Source: Crocinitomicaceae bacterium (GTDB lineage Bacteria > Bacteroidota > Bacteroidia > Flavobacteriales_D > Crocinitomicaceae). Taken from it: DNA of 64,000 nucleotides. Position numbers and translations under genes: made by a program. Position 1 is the first letter of the stretch. Every line of letters starts with the position of its first letter. This document shows positions 6,657 to 16,316 of the stretch, piece by piece. The stretch lies in assembly GCA_021740745.1 (NCBI GenBank), contig JAIOZF010000002.1, positions 1-64,000 on the forward strand. The letters run 5' to 3'. The notes under the pieces were generated by a model. It was not told the DNA's origin and did not search any database. It saw only the letters and a list, made by a program, of their open reading frames with translations.

Positions 6657-7685
6657 TTATCTTTTATTTTTCTTGTTAATCGTATTTCGTTTTGGATTTA
6701 CAGCCTGTATTTTTTTTATTTCCTTATCAAAATCACTTTCAAATATGTTGATCTCTTGTTGATTGTATTTTTCGTATTCGTTTTCAGCCATTTCAACTGC
6801 TAATTGATGTGAGATTTTACCTGCATGTGTTAGAATTTCCCTATCGTTTAACGAAAGAAAGCCGTGTAGTTTTTCGATCCAATCTTTCATATACATTGGA
6901 ATCTTTCGCATCGCTTGGCCTTCAGCAAAAATAAGGTATTGCTCAGCCAAATTGTTAAGCGCTAAAAGTTCTTCTTCGTTTAAATAATTTTTAGCAATTA
7001 CTACATCTTGTTTTCGAGGTTTTGTTCCTTTCCAATTGGTTAATCCCATGTTTGGTTGGTTGCTATTAGCCCTTTCTACGATAATTTCAGCTGCTGTTTG
7101 ACCGGTAATGGCCCAATGCATTTTGTTTTGAACAGTTTGAAAAAACAGAATACTCGTTTCAAGTGTTGGGTCGTAATCTACGCTGGTTGCATAGATGTCT
7201 GTAATTTTTTGATAAAATCGCCTTTCGGAGGTTCTAATATCTTGTATACGCCTTAAGAGTTCTTCAAAATAATCAAATGGTTGATTTGGGTTTTTAAGGC
7301 GTTCATCATCCATCACAAAACCTTTTACAATATATTCTTTAATGTGTTGAGTAGCCCATTGACGAAAACGGGTTGCTACGGATGATTTTATCCTATAACC
7401 AACCGAAATGATTGCGTCGAGATTGTAAAATTTTTGGTTGCGTTCTACCATTCTCACACCCTCTTTTTGAACTTGTAAGAAATCCTTACAAGTTGCCGAC
7501 TCTATTAATTCGCCCTCTTCAAAGATGTTTTTTAAGTGAATAGTAATATTTTGTGGAGTAGTTTGAAATAACTCAGCCATCAATTTCTGACTTAGCCACA
7601 CAGTTTCATTTTCTAATCGAACATCTAGCTTTGTTTCACCGTTTTCGGTTTGATAAATGATAATTTGTGTATTATTTTCTTTCAT
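6657..7685 (-). CDS. RhuM-family protein
   Basis: A 342-residue protein of the RhuM family, named after a Salmonella pathogenicity-island gene whose molecular role is not settled. The N-terminus carries the conserved block ETVWLSQKLMAELFQTTPQN, resembling a phage antirepressor-type DNA-binding module. Then come NLDAIISVGYRIKSSVATRF and RQWATQHIKEY, and a C-terminal region with NYLNEEELLALNNLAEQYL. The family is typical of genomic islands and is often found with restriction-modification or mobile genes. Here it stands alone between the glycosyltransferase remnant and 300 bp of AT-rich DNA, which suggests independent acquisition. Confidence 0.9.
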   Translation of the reverse strand: MKENNTQIIIYQTENGETKLDVRLENETVWLSQKLMAELFQTTPQNITIHLKNIFEEGELIESATCKDFLQVQKEGVRMVERNQKFYNLDAIISVGYRIKSSVATRFRQWATQHIKEYIVKGFVMDDERLKNPNQPFDYFEELLRRIQDIRTSERRFYQKITDIYATSVDYDPTLETSILFFQTVQNKMHWAITGQTAAEIIVERANSNQPNMGLTNWKGTKPRKQDVVIAKNYLNEEELLALNNLAEQYLIFAEGQAMRKIPMYMKDWIEKLHGFLSLNDREILTHAGKISHQLAVEMAENEYEKYNQQEINIFESDFDKEIKKIQAVNPKRNTINKKNKR

Positions 7686-7984
7686 ATAATAAAAGGTGCC
7701 AATTCTAATTATTACTGTTGGGTAAATATTAGTTTACAAAGGATATTATTGTTTTAATAAAGTTAGTTTAAATTACCGTCTTTTAAAAGAAGTTGAAGCA
7801 AAATAAATAATCGAAAATAGTATTTGAGATCTCTTCGGAATTATTTAACAATCAAAAACAAGATTATAACAAGTTTTTATGGTTATAACCCTAAAAAGAA
7901 TAAAACTTTTTTTAGTTTGTCGGGGAAACCTGTTCGATTTCGTAGTAGTATGATTTATTTTTGCATATTCGATAGAACCAACAC
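7686..7984. other. AT-rich intergenic stretch with an orphan plus-strand -7-like box
   Basis: No gene is supported. TATTTTTG near 7957-7964 matches the TAnnTTTG box on the plus strand, but no plus-strand gene follows. It may be a leftover promoter of a gene that has been lost. Confidence 0.4.
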
Positions 7985-8058
7985 CAACTCTAACCTCCAG
8001 CTCTAACTTTTATCTCTAGCCTCTATCTCTAACTTCTAACCTCCAGTTCTAGCCTCCA
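7985..8058. repeat. TCTA-type array at the 3' end of the glycosyltransferase gene
   Basis: Units TCTAACC, TCTAGCC and TCTATC. The minus-strand gene ends GGAGGC-TAG and continues AACTGGAGGTTAGAAG, again placing the TAG stop in the array. Confidence 0.85.
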
Positions 8059-9380
8059 ATTTCTTTTACTAATTCCGCTAAACGTTCTACTTGAATCTTG
8101 CGCGAATAATTTTCTACCCCAACTGAATCACAGGCAATAAAGCCCTTTTCCTCAAATTCAGTATACAATTCTTGCAAAACTTGCTGTAAATGGTGTGAAT
8201 CTTTTACAATAATACCTGAATTGGTTTCATGGATGAGATCCGCTTGAAGTTGTTTGCTTTCAGCACCTGATTCATCTACAGAATAGAATTTTTGTTTTAG
8301 CAAATTTGCTTCTGCATCATTTTCATAACACATGATCATTTTTCGTCGAATTCCGAGGTAATCGAAAATCTTCGTTCCCATGTACGAGTAGTAATTAAAC
8401 AATAACATCACATTGTCTGCAGCTAGTTTTTCCAGCAATTCGTGGTTCTGCATTTTAGGTGTGATCAAGACATGGTTTTTTAAATGCGGAAATTGTTCAT
8501 TAACCATTCGAGTTAATTCCTCTGTCAAATTTGTTCCGTAAAACTTGAACCTGATTTTAGCGTTGGGATGTTCTGTGACAAATTGATTTGCTCCTCTTAG
8601 AAAACTTTCAATCGGATGCCAATTGTAAATGGTTCCAACGAATGAAACACATAATTCCTCCTTGTTTTGCTCGATGGTTTTGATTTTATCGATTACCATT
8701 GTATCATAGCCATTTGGTGTAATACTATATGGCTTATTTGGAATTAATTGATCTATTTTTGAATGAACAAATTTAGATACTGTTCGAATATGCGAAGCCG
8801 TTGATACTATTTTTTTCTCAAAATATGAATTCCACTTTTTTTGAATCAGTGTTTTTCGATGTTCTTCATTATGGCTCCAAGGATCTCTGTAATCGGCAAT
8901 CCACGGAATCCCAAATTCCTTGCTCAATTTAGAGGCATAGGAAAAGAGAACAAAAGGATCTCCTGTGGCAATGATGGCATCTACTTTATGTGTTTTTAGG
9001 TAAGCGCGTGCGCCTTCGTACAAACCGACTTTTGGACCTACTGGCGCTAAAAATTGTGCAAATTCGTAATAGGCGGAAACTGATTTCCGGAGAATGCGGT
9101 GCTTTTTCTCACCGTGTTTTAACATCAGACGATTGGCAAAATTGGGATGATAAGGCGTTCGTATGATGGTGCCAAATTCACTTTCTTCCACAATGTCTTG
9201 GTCTGAATTACCTGCAGCAATATAATCCAAGTGATTACCATGTGCATTATTCCACTGTCGGGTAATTACAATCGGTTCAACATCAAATGCTTTTAAATAG
9301 CGATACCAATTGTAAGGACGCAAACCACCAACCGACACATAGGGCGGAAAGTCGTAAGCGAGAATTAACAATTTTTTCAT
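8049..9380 (-). CDS. Glycosyltransferase, GT4-like
   Basis: A two-domain GT-B type protein. The N-terminal fold opens with KKLLILAYDFPPYVSVGGLR, as in many family 4 enzymes, and AIIATGDPF with IADYRDPW follow. The C-terminal domain has VSFVGTIYNWHP and NVMLLFNYYSYMGTKIFDYL, where an EX7E motif would be expected; it is not clear, so the family call is cautious. The start at 9380 (MKKLLIL) is preferred over a start eight codons upstream because it opens directly on the first beta strand. The enzyme should add a sugar to the surface polysaccharide at the cytoplasmic membrane. Confidence 0.85.
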   Translation of the reverse strand: MKKLLILAYDFPPYVSVGGLRPYNWYRYLKAFDVEPIVITRQWNNAHGNHLDYIAAGNSDQDIVEESEFGTIIRTPYHPNFANRLMLKHGEKKHRILRKSVSAYYEFAQFLAPVGPKVGLYEGARAYLKTHKVDAIIATGDPFVLFSYASKLSKEFGIPWIADYRDPWSHNEEHRKTLIQKKWNSYFEKKIVSTASHIRTVSKFVHSKIDQLIPNKPYSITPNGYDTMVIDKIKTIEQNKEELCVSFVGTIYNWHPIESFLRGANQFVTEHPNAKIRFKFYGTNLTEELTRMVNEQFPHLKNHVLITPKMQNHELLEKLAADNVMLLFNYYSYMGTKIFDYLGIRRKMIMCYENDAEANLLKQKFYSVDESGAESKQLQADLIHETNSGIIVKDSHHLQQVLQELYTEFEEKGFIACDSVGVENYSRKIQVERLAELVKEIGG

Positions 9381-9432
9381 GCGTTCGCTAAGATACAAAT
9401 TCAATAGAGTATGGTTAAAAATTTAGGTGTTT

Positions 9433-10482
9433 TCAGCCTAAATGATCTACCATTTTTTTAAAATCATATTCAATTAGATATTTTTTATGAGAATTAGTAA
9501 GTAATTTATCAAACTCTTTTAAGCTTCCTTTAGAGAGTAATTTAGGATGAGATAAAAAGTGAATAAATTCATTTTGCGCAATTATTCTTTTATAGGCTGG
9601 GAGAAGAGCTGGATTAAGCATCTCAATACTTATGGCTAAATCAAATTTCAGGTAATCTGCTAATTTCTTTTTCTCCTTGTTGCTATTTATCTTCGATCCT
9701 ACAGATAAACCATCACCAAAAGGCCGCGTATTTAATGATTTTTTACTCATTCTGTAATAAACTGAATTTAGGACTTTCGTTAATCCTTTAATTTCAATTT
9801 TAGAAATTGGAAATTCAATTAATTTTCCTCCGGAATCCTCTAAAGTCAAATCATCATTAAATAAATATGGTTTGTTAAAATGGATGGAACTGAAATCGTA
9901 AAAAAGATTTTTCCCTTCCTTCTTTTCCCCAGGAACAACGCTGAATTCATTGCGTATTCCATATTTTTCAAAATGGGTTTTAAAACAAGAAAACGGTTCA
10001 ATAAATAATCCTCCTGCTCTATAGCCATCGGGGATCAAGTTAGACCCAACATTTTTGTAAATATCAGTTAGAAAATTTGTGGAATATGAAAAAAGCTTAT
10101 CTCTTTCTGTTTCATGAATATTGAAGACTGCAAAATGGTCCGTGTTTTCCAAATTCCATTCATTAGAATTTTCCAAATAGACTGCATCTAGCCAATGAGG
10201 GTGGAGGTGATGAAAAATATAGTGTCCTTGCTTTACAATTTCCTTTAGTTGTTCAATTATCGTTTCTAAATCCTTTTTTGCTTTCAGATGAATAATACTA
10301 ACCCTTTCTAGTTGAGCTAAATATGTTGTATCGATAAAGAAAATTGCTTTTGCATTATTTTTTTTTAGAATTTTCAATAGTTCATTTGTTGGTTCAATCA
10401 TGCATTTTTGAACAGAACCACTTCTTTTCCCTAAGAATAATTCATAATCGAAGGTTAGGAGAATATCTTTTCTTATTTTCAT
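9433..10482 (-). CDS. Polysaccharide deacetylase-like protein
   Basis: The protein opens MKIRKDILLTFDYELFLG, where the TFDYE strand corresponds to the first motif of the NodB-type deacetylase fold. FHHLHPHW near residue 95 can supply the metal-binding histidines, and IHFLSHPKLL near the C-terminus can supply the last motif. It is about 349 residues from the ATG at 10482. A longer frame starting at 10563 would overlap the upstream gene by 76 bp, whereas the chosen start leaves 5 bp. This variant class is common in O-antigen loci and probably acts on a lipid-linked or nucleotide-linked sugar, but the substrate is unknown. Confidence 0.78.
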   Translation of the reverse strand: MKIRKDILLTFDYELFLGKRSGSVQKCMIEPTNELLKILKKNNAKAIFFIDTTYLAQLERVSIIHLKAKKDLETIIEQLKEIVKQGHYIFHHLHPHWLDAVYLENSNEWNLENTDHFAVFNIHETERDKLFSYSTNFLTDIYKNVGSNLIPDGYRAGGLFIEPFSCFKTHFEKYGIRNEFSVVPGEKKEGKNLFYDFSSIHFNKPYLFNDDLTLEDSGGKLIEFPISKIEIKGLTKVLNSVYYRMSKKSLNTRPFGDGLSVGSKINSNKEKKKLADYLKFDLAISIEMLNPALLPAYKRIIAQNEFIHFLSHPKLLSKGSLKEFDKLLTNSHKKYLIEYDFKKMVDHLG

Positions 10483-10487
10483 TGGAA

Positions 10488-11189
10488 TCAATTTCGGGTA
10501 TTTACAATTTTCTGTAAAATCGGATGCATTGAATAATATTGCATCATAGGTTCTCCAAGACAATCTTGTTTAATAAACTGTATCTCATTATTATTAAATT
10601 TTTTTATGGCTTTACAGGCAATGAATGGAAGTAAATTGATTAATTCATCTACTTTTCCTGAACTAATCAAATCACCTTTATTCTTAAGAGCCATTTCCTG
10701 ATAAAGAATATCCCCTTCATCAATTCCATTATTGATTCTATGCACTGATACATAAATATCCTCTTTATCCCATAATGCCCAGTGTAAATTTGAAACTCCC
10801 CTATATTTAGGTAATTGAGAACCATGAACATTTAACAAAAATGTATCTGGATGATTATTGATTGTTTTTTTTGTAATTATTCCCGTATTACAAAGGACTA
10901 ACGATGGGGCATATTTTTTAAAAACATTAGCTGCCTCCTTTGAATTAATATTCGGAATGTTATAAATGTCTACATTTTTAAATTTTTCGAATAATTCATT
11001 TTTTAAATGAGAATTCCTATTCAAGAGGAAGTTCTTAAGATTAAGAATTTTCCTTTTGAATGGTTTCTGATGGAAAATGATGAAATCAAGTTTAATTTCT
11101 TGTTGAACGAAATGGTTCAGAATGGCAAGCGTCTGTGGATGCTCAAAATTATGAACAGTCAAGCCATTTTTAAAAGGTCTATTATTCAT
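10488..11189 (-). CDS. Formyltransferase-family protein (probable sugar N-formyltransferase)
   Basis: A 233-residue protein with the formyltransferase core: LNVHGSQLPKYRG supplies the Asn and His of the N-x-H motif, and NNGIDEGDIL supplies the catalytic Asp. It lacks the C-terminal domain of methionyl-tRNA formyltransferase and is shorter. In polysaccharide loci such enzymes transfer a formyl group from N10-formyltetrahydrofolate to an amino sugar. Its acceptor could be a 4-amino sugar made by the RffA-like aminotransferase at 24212-25345, but this is inference. It overlaps the preceding gene by 4 bp, so translation is probably coupled. Confidence 0.82.
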   Translation of the reverse strand: MNNRPFKNGLTVHNFEHPQTLAILNHFVQQEIKLDFIIFHQKPFKRKILNLKNFLLNRNSHLKNELFEKFKNVDIYNIPNINSKEAANVFKKYAPSLVLCNTGIITKKTINNHPDTFLLNVHGSQLPKYRGVSNLHWALWDKEDIYVSVHRINNGIDEGDILYQEMALKNKGDLISSGKVDELINLLPFIACKAIKKFNNNEIQFIKQDCLGEPMMQYYSMHPILQKIVNTRN

Positions 11190-11803
11190 AGTGAATTTAA
11201 AAAAAATAATTCTTTTTTTAGATTTTCTGCGAAAAGTTTATTTGTTTCTGCAGTAATATGAAAGGACTTATAATAACACGGAAAAAAATCTGTTATTGCT
11301 CCATTTAATTTGCCGTTGTTAGACTCAATTTGGCAGTGTAGTAAAAAGTCATTGATTTTTAAAGAAGTATTTAAAAATTGAGGATTTTTTGTTTGTTCAT
11401 ATTCTTTCAATAATAAGAAAGAAAAATTGCAGTATGTTTTTAAACTGATGATATTAGTTAAAAACTTAAAATTAAAATCAAGTTTTTCAGGAAGGTGTTT
11501 TTTCTTATTAAATAAGGTGAATAGTCTGATGATTTGTTTTGAATCTATCTCCTTTAATAAACTTTCTGTATAATTTTCAGAAAGAATAATTCCCTTTTCT
11601 TCAAGCGGTTTTATAGAAACATAATTATGTTTGTTCTTCTTATTATTAATGAGCCAATTTTCTACTTTTTTTAAATGATTTATTCGATCTTCTAAACTGA
11701 AAAATGGTAATTTCCATATGCTCAAATCTTGCACCGTATTAATTTTGTTTCGAGTAAAATTAAACCTATGGTAGTCTCTTAATATTATTTTGAGAGGAAG
11801 CAT
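11186..11803 (-). CDS. Hypothetical protein coupled to the formyltransferase gene
   Basis: A 205-residue Lys/Asn-rich protein that I do not recognise. It appears mainly helical. Phrases such as YVSIKPLEEKGIILSEN and a helical LKTYCNFSFLLLKEYEQ are visible, but no catalytic motif or membrane segment is clear. The 4-bp ATGA overlap with the formyltransferase gene implies joint translation and perhaps a shared substrate. Base composition is very AT-rich even for this locus, in keeping with recent transfer. Confidence 0.7.
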   Translation of the reverse strand: MLPLKIILRDYHRFNFTRNKINTVQDLSIWKLPFFSLEDRINHLKKVENWLINNKKNKHNYVSIKPLEEKGIILSENYTESLLKEIDSKQIIRLFTLFNKKKHLPEKLDFNFKFLTNIISLKTYCNFSFLLLKEYEQTKNPQFLNTSLKINDFLLHCQIESNNGKLNGAITDFFPCYYKSFHITAETNKLFAENLKKELFFLNSL

Positions 11804-12156
11804 TTATTTTTTGATAGATAAGGTATGAATTAAAATGTCAATTATTATTAAAACAATTTCTTAATTTCTTAGTTGAATTATTTTCTCAATACTAATATAA
11901 AAACATTTATAGAATTTGTATGCATTAAAATAACATCTCCAAGTTTTAATCAGTTATTTTAGTTTAATAGATTTTCTTTCTTGTTATTGATTAATCAACG
12001 CATTTATTTTCTGTGTATTATCATTCATCATAAGTTCTTTTTCAATCTGGAAATCGATAGAGTCATTCATCTTTTTTTTATTCCAATAATATTTGTTGCT
12101 TAACTTTTACTGTTGCCGCGATGAACCTCTCTGCTAATCACAGGCCCTCCTCCATT
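11804..12156. other. Gap in the polysaccharide locus with possible gene remnants
   Basis: AT-rich sequence of about 350 bp interrupts the otherwise compact operon. On the minus strand a 45-bp GC-richer block (12104-12150) reads GPVISREVHRGNSKS before a stop. Further on, an ATG opens a 28-codon frame starting NDSIDFQIEKE. Neither is long enough to name. They may be relics of a lost gene. Confidence 0.4.
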
Positions 12157-13314
12157 TTAATTATTAATTGATTGATATAATTCCTCTAATTTTTTCATTT
12201 CGATGGACCTATTACCCAATTCTGAAACTCTATTAAAAGCATTGCTCAATAATTCAGGGTTATAATTAGTCAAAGAATTTTCAATCATCTCTTTTAACTC
12301 AGCTACTTCAAAAGAATTTAGCTTAATACACGTATTTTCAAAAAGGTCCTTATCATAATTCAAATTTGAAATAATCAGTGGACATTTTGCCGCCATTGCT
12401 TCCAAAGCAGAGTTTGGAGTTCCATCACTAATGGGTGTCATTATGCACAATGAAGCTTTTTTTAACATCATCCACATCGATGGTTGGTCTAAATAATCAA
12501 TAACAAGGTAATTCAGCTTGATTTCGGCTTTTAATTGCTGTAGCCTTTTCAATTGAACTTGATAATATTCCTGAACAAATTGTTTACCTCTGATAAAAAC
12601 AAAGGTATAGCTGTCAATTAAATCATGGTCTAATTTAGAAATAGCGTCTAACTGAAATTCAATATTGTAAATGGGAGACATGAAACGGGGAGAAAAAATA
12701 AACTTCTTATTTTTTAGTGAATCTGGAATTAATTCATTTCGGTCTAATTGGTCAATTTTTTCAACATCAACTCCCGTTCTTACTAATGTTATGTTTGCTC
12801 CATTAAATAACTCAGTTGCTTTCTCAATTTGAGGAAAAGAGGTTCCGGTTAAAATTCTAGCATTTAAAAAAGCTTTTTTGAACTGGCGGAAAAGAAAACC
12901 ATAGTATATTTTTTTTAAACCAATTTGTTTTAATAGATCTGGAATGACGCGCAAGATGTCAGAGCCACGCATCGTAATAATTGAAGGTGTTTTTGAAAAA
13001 TTCAGCCACAAAGCATTTGGTGTTGCAAAGAGGATATGTATTAAATCTGGTTGTAGGTTTTTCACCAATTTTTTATACTGTCGAATTGCCTTCCAAGATT
13101 TTATAGGGTTTGAAATTGAGAGTGGAGAAATTTGTTGTACGACATTAATATTTACTTTGGCCAAAGCAGAAATTGTCTGCTCTGAAAGTTCACACAAAGT
13201 ATCACACATTAAGTAACAGCTATATTTTTCTGGTTGTTCAGAAAAATAGGTCATCCATTTAATATCATGAATAATATTTCCATTTGCGATATAAAGTATT
13301 TTTAGCTTTTTCAT
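12157..13314 (-). CDS. Glycosyltransferase family 4
   Basis: A 385-residue GT-B enzyme. The N-terminal domain opens MKKLKILYIANGNIIHD and has PDLIHILFATPNAL and ITMRGSDILR, the usual acceptor-side strands. The C-terminal domain carries PISDGTPNSALEAMAAKCP, in which the two glutamate-region elements of the family are replaced by D...E, as in a subset of GT4 proteins. It overlaps the asparagine synthase-like gene by 4 bp (ATGA), so it is the last member of the tightly packed operon that begins at 28783. Confidence 0.88.
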   Translation of the reverse strand: MKKLKILYIANGNIIHDIKWMTYFSEQPEKYSCYLMCDTLCELSEQTISALAKVNINVVQQISPLSISNPIKSWKAIRQYKKLVKNLQPDLIHILFATPNALWLNFSKTPSIITMRGSDILRVIPDLLKQIGLKKIYYGFLFRQFKKAFLNARILTGTSFPQIEKATELFNGANITLVRTGVDVEKIDQLDRNELIPDSLKNKKFIFSPRFMSPIYNIEFQLDAISKLDHDLIDSYTFVFIRGKQFVQEYYQVQLKRLQQLKAEIKLNYLVIDYLDQPSMWMMLKKASLCIMTPISDGTPNSALEAMAAKCPLIISNLNYDKDLFENTCIKLNSFEVAELKEMIENSLTNYNPELLSNAFNRVSELGNRSIEMKKLEELYQSINN

Positions 13315-15179
13315 GAGGCTAAATATTCATTTTTAATCCATTTATGAAAAACATAAATAATCCATAAACGATGGGAATGGTCTTTTTGATTTGATAGATG
13401 TTCTTCCCAAATTTTTTCAATATAGGTGTAGTTCAGGGGAATAATAGCTTGTTTTTCAAAAACAACTTCTTCAAATTGCTTTTTCCATACATTTTTCATC
13501 CAATGACCAATAGGAATTCCAAATCCTTGTTTTTCCCTGTAAATTAAGTCTTTCGTAAAATGCTTTTCAGCTATTTTCTTCGTTATATATTTGTTTTCTC
13601 CCGCGTGCATGACATAATCGTAGGGCAAGCTATTACTGAATTCTATAAGGTCTTTGTCCAAAAAAGGTGTTCGTAATTCCAATGAATTAAACATTGTTGC
13701 GCGATCTGTTTTCACCAAATAATCATTCACTAAGCGCGTTTTAATTGATGAGTGTAACAATACATCAAAAACATCCTCCGTCTCATCAAGTGCTTTTAAA
13801 ATGGCCTTTTCATGTTCACGTTTTGAAGCTTCATAAAAAGCTTTGTCGTTCAATAATTCTTTCAAAGCTCCCTGCGAAAATCCCATATTGCGGTATAATG
13901 CACTCGCCAATGTTACGGGATCTTTTTTCATGACTCCAGCTAAATAGGAAGCTTTTTCTGAATGCGTGAGCTTACTCAATACTGTTAATGGTAACTTTAA
14001 ATAACGCTTATTATACCAGTGTTGCATTCGTAAACCTTGGTTGTAGGTTCTGTATCCAGCAAAAATTTCATCACCACCATCACCACCAAGTGCAACTTTT
14101 ACAGATTTGCCTGCAAATTTGGATACATAAAAGGTAGGAATCGCAGAAGAATCTGCGAAGGGTTCACCATATTCCTTTAACAAGTCGTCAACAATGGACA
14201 AGTCGTCAGGGTTTAAGATAATTTCATTGTGCTCAGAGCCAATTTGTTTTGAAATAGCGCGTGCATATGGTAATTCATTGAAAGATTCATACTCGAATCC
14301 CACACTGAAAGTCTTTAGTTGTGTGGAATAATTTTTTGCCGCATACAATGAAACAAGAGAAGAGTCCAATCCACCGCTTAAAAAGCAACCAACAGGAACA
14401 TCTGAAAGTAAGGTTTTCTGAACTGCTTTTTCTAGTAATACTTCCGCATGAGCGATTGTATCTTCTAAGCTTAAATTTGTTTTCTTTTTATAGTTCAACC
14501 GCCAATATTCCTTCAATTCACTTCCATTGCTCGTCAATTGAATATAACTAGCTGGAGGTAATTTTTTGATTTCTGAATAAATGGAAGAATGAATAGGAGT
14601 TGACATCTCAGAGAAAAAATACCCCAATGCATGAAGGTCAATTTCTCTGGATATACCAAGTGAATGAAAAGACCGAATATCAGAACTAAAGGCAAAAAAA
14701 TCATTTTTTTTATGGTAATAAAGTGGCTTTTCCCCAAATCGATCGCGTGCAATAAAGACTGTTTGTTTTTCAATATCCACTAATGTAAAGGCAAACATTC
14801 CTTCTAATTCTTGAAGCATTTTTTCGATTCCCCAAAATGCGTAGGCTACTAAAATGACTTCTGTATCACTGGATGATTTAAACGTGGCACCTTCTTTTTC
14901 GAGACGGGTTTTTAAGGACGGAAAATTATAAATTTCACCGTTAAAAGCGATAACGCAGTTTTTTTCACTGTTCCACATGGGTTGCCTACCAGCTTCCGAT
15001 AAATCAAGAATACTTAAGCGCTTGTGAGCTAGTCCAAAGTTGAAATTAGCATTATTTTGAAAACAATAACCTTCTTGATCAGGACCCCTAAATTGAAGTG
15101 CTTGAGCCATTTGACGCAGCATGTTTTCATCCAATTCAACGTTCTTTCCAAAATCAATAATACCAGCTATTCCACACAT
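13311..15179 (-). CDS. asnB: Asparagine synthase (glutamine-hydrolysing) family amidotransferase
   Basis: A 622-residue AsnB-type enzyme. Cys2, exposed after removal of Met1, is the glutaminase nucleophile (MCGIAGI). RGPDQEG and FNGEIYNF bind glutamine. The synthetase domain has the PP-loop SGGLDSS at 268-274 and GGDGGDEIFAGY further on. In surface-polysaccharide loci these enzymes are thought to amidate uronic acids or similar carboxylates rather than make asparagine, so the biosynthetic role is inferred from context. It is positioned between two glycosyltransferases, one base from the upstream gene. Confidence 0.9.
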   Translation of the reverse strand: MCGIAGIIDFGKNVELDENMLRQMAQALQFRGPDQEGYCFQNNANFNFGLAHKRLSILDLSEAGRQPMWNSEKNCVIAFNGEIYNFPSLKTRLEKEGATFKSSSDTEVILVAYAFWGIEKMLQELEGMFAFTLVDIEKQTVFIARDRFGEKPLYYHKKNDFFAFSSDIRSFHSLGISREIDLHALGYFFSEMSTPIHSSIYSEIKKLPPASYIQLTSNGSELKEYWRLNYKKKTNLSLEDTIAHAEVLLEKAVQKTLLSDVPVGCFLSGGLDSSLVSLYAAKNYSTQLKTFSVGFEYESFNELPYARAISKQIGSEHNEIILNPDDLSIVDDLLKEYGEPFADSSAIPTFYVSKFAGKSVKVALGGDGGDEIFAGYRTYNQGLRMQHWYNKRYLKLPLTVLSKLTHSEKASYLAGVMKKDPVTLASALYRNMGFSQGALKELLNDKAFYEASKREHEKAILKALDETEDVFDVLLHSSIKTRLVNDYLVKTDRATMFNSLELRTPFLDKDLIEFSNSLPYDYVMHAGENKYITKKIAEKHFTKDLIYREKQGFGIPIGHWMKNVWKKQFEEVVFEKQAIIPLNYTYIEKIWEEHLSNQKDHSHRLWIIYVFHKWIKNEYLAS

Positions 15180-16316
15180 TTAAAGTACTTTTTTATAGAT
15201 ACTGGATAATTTGTCACAGTAAGATATTATATCAAATTGATGTGAGAAGTCGATTGCCTTTTTTGAAAACACCTCGTATGCAGATTTGTTTTGAAATAAC
15301 TCGATTACAAATTTAGAAAACAAATTTACATCTTGTTCTTCGATAATAAACCCGTTTTCGGCATGGTGAATTAAGTTTTTGTTACCTCCACCATTTAATG
15401 AAATAACAGGTAAGCCTGCCGCCATTGCCTCTACTAATGTTAGTCCGAAACCTTCTGTGATTGCGCTATGGATATATAAATCAGCGTTCCACAAATATGC
15501 CTCCACTTTTTCTTGTAAACCCACCAATGAAATTTGATGCGATAAATTCAAGTGCACAATTTTTTTTTGGAGAGCAATTCTTTGATCTCCTTCTCCCACA
15601 ATCGTTAAATGCACTGGAATATTTTTATTTTTCAAATCCATAACAACATCAATTAAAAACCGATGATTCTTATTTTTATCAAGTCTTCCAACTGAAATTA
15701 AGTTACAAACTGAATTATCTTTTTTGGATATAAAATCTATTGGTTTTTTAAATCGTTTTACAGCTATCGCATTTTGTAATAATTGTATATTCCCAAACTT
15801 TTTAGGTAAAACAGATTTTAAGAAGTGAAGGATATCTTCAGAGATTGCAATGAAATTATTTCCGTCATTCTTTTGGTACCTTTTTAAAAGGTATTTTTTC
15901 TCAAAATAATTAGTCAAATCCCGTTTCGATTTAATGGCAAAAAGGTTTAAATTATTCAATGATTTCATTCTGTCATGCGAATGTGTAAACCATTTTGCTT
16001 TAGGGAAAGTGCAACTTCTAGAAACTATTTCTGCTTCAAATAGATGTGTATGAATGATATCAGGTTGAAATAGATCAATTGTTTTTTGAAGCTTTGAAAT
16101 AGTTAAGCGATTTTTCTTAAGCAGCGATATTTGAACGTTAGATGGCACTATTTCAATTATCGGCAGTATATCATCTACGTCATACTCAATTTGATTTTCA
16201 AATAGAATAAGTTTTACTTGATTTGAAGCATTTTGATTTAATGTTCGAACAATATCAATGACGATGCGTTCAGCACCTCCTTTTTTGAGATTGGGAATGA
16301 TGTGGAGGATTTTCAT
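15180..16316 (-). CDS. Glycosyltransferase family 4
   Basis: A 378-residue GT4 enzyme. The opening MKILHIIPNLKKGGAERIV is the classic nucleotide-binding-fold start with a glycine loop. SVGRLDKNKNHRFLIDV marks the interdomain beta strand, and the donor-site motif HSAITEGFGLTLVEAMAAG contains the EX7E pair. Stop and next start are separated by no bases (15180/15179). It also overlaps the upstream gene by 4 bp at 16313-16316. Confidence 0.93.
   Translation of the reverse strand: MKILHIIPNLKKGGAERIVIDIVRTLNQNASNQVKLILFENQIEYDVDDILPIIEIVPSNVQISLLKKNRLTISKLQKTIDLFQPDIIHTHLFEAEIVSRSCTFPKAKWFTHSHDRMKSLNNLNLFAIKSKRDLTNYFEKKYLLKRYQKNDGNNFIAISEDILHFLKSVLPKKFGNIQLLQNAIAVKRFKKPIDFISKKDNSVCNLISVGRLDKNKNHRFLIDVVMDLKNKNIPVHLTIVGEGDQRIALQKKIVHLNLSHQISLVGLQEKVEAYLWNADLYIHSAITEGFGLTLVEAMAAGLPVISLNGGGNKNLIHHAENGFIIEEQDVNLFSKFVIELFQNKSAYEVFSKKAIDFSHQFDIISYCDKLSSIYKKVL

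Noticed and set aside
7824..8006. Plus-strand 60-codon frame in the gap before the glycosyltransferase gene
   Set aside because: It runs into the TCTA array, has no family features and starts in AT-rich DNA; only the -7-like box there is worth noting.
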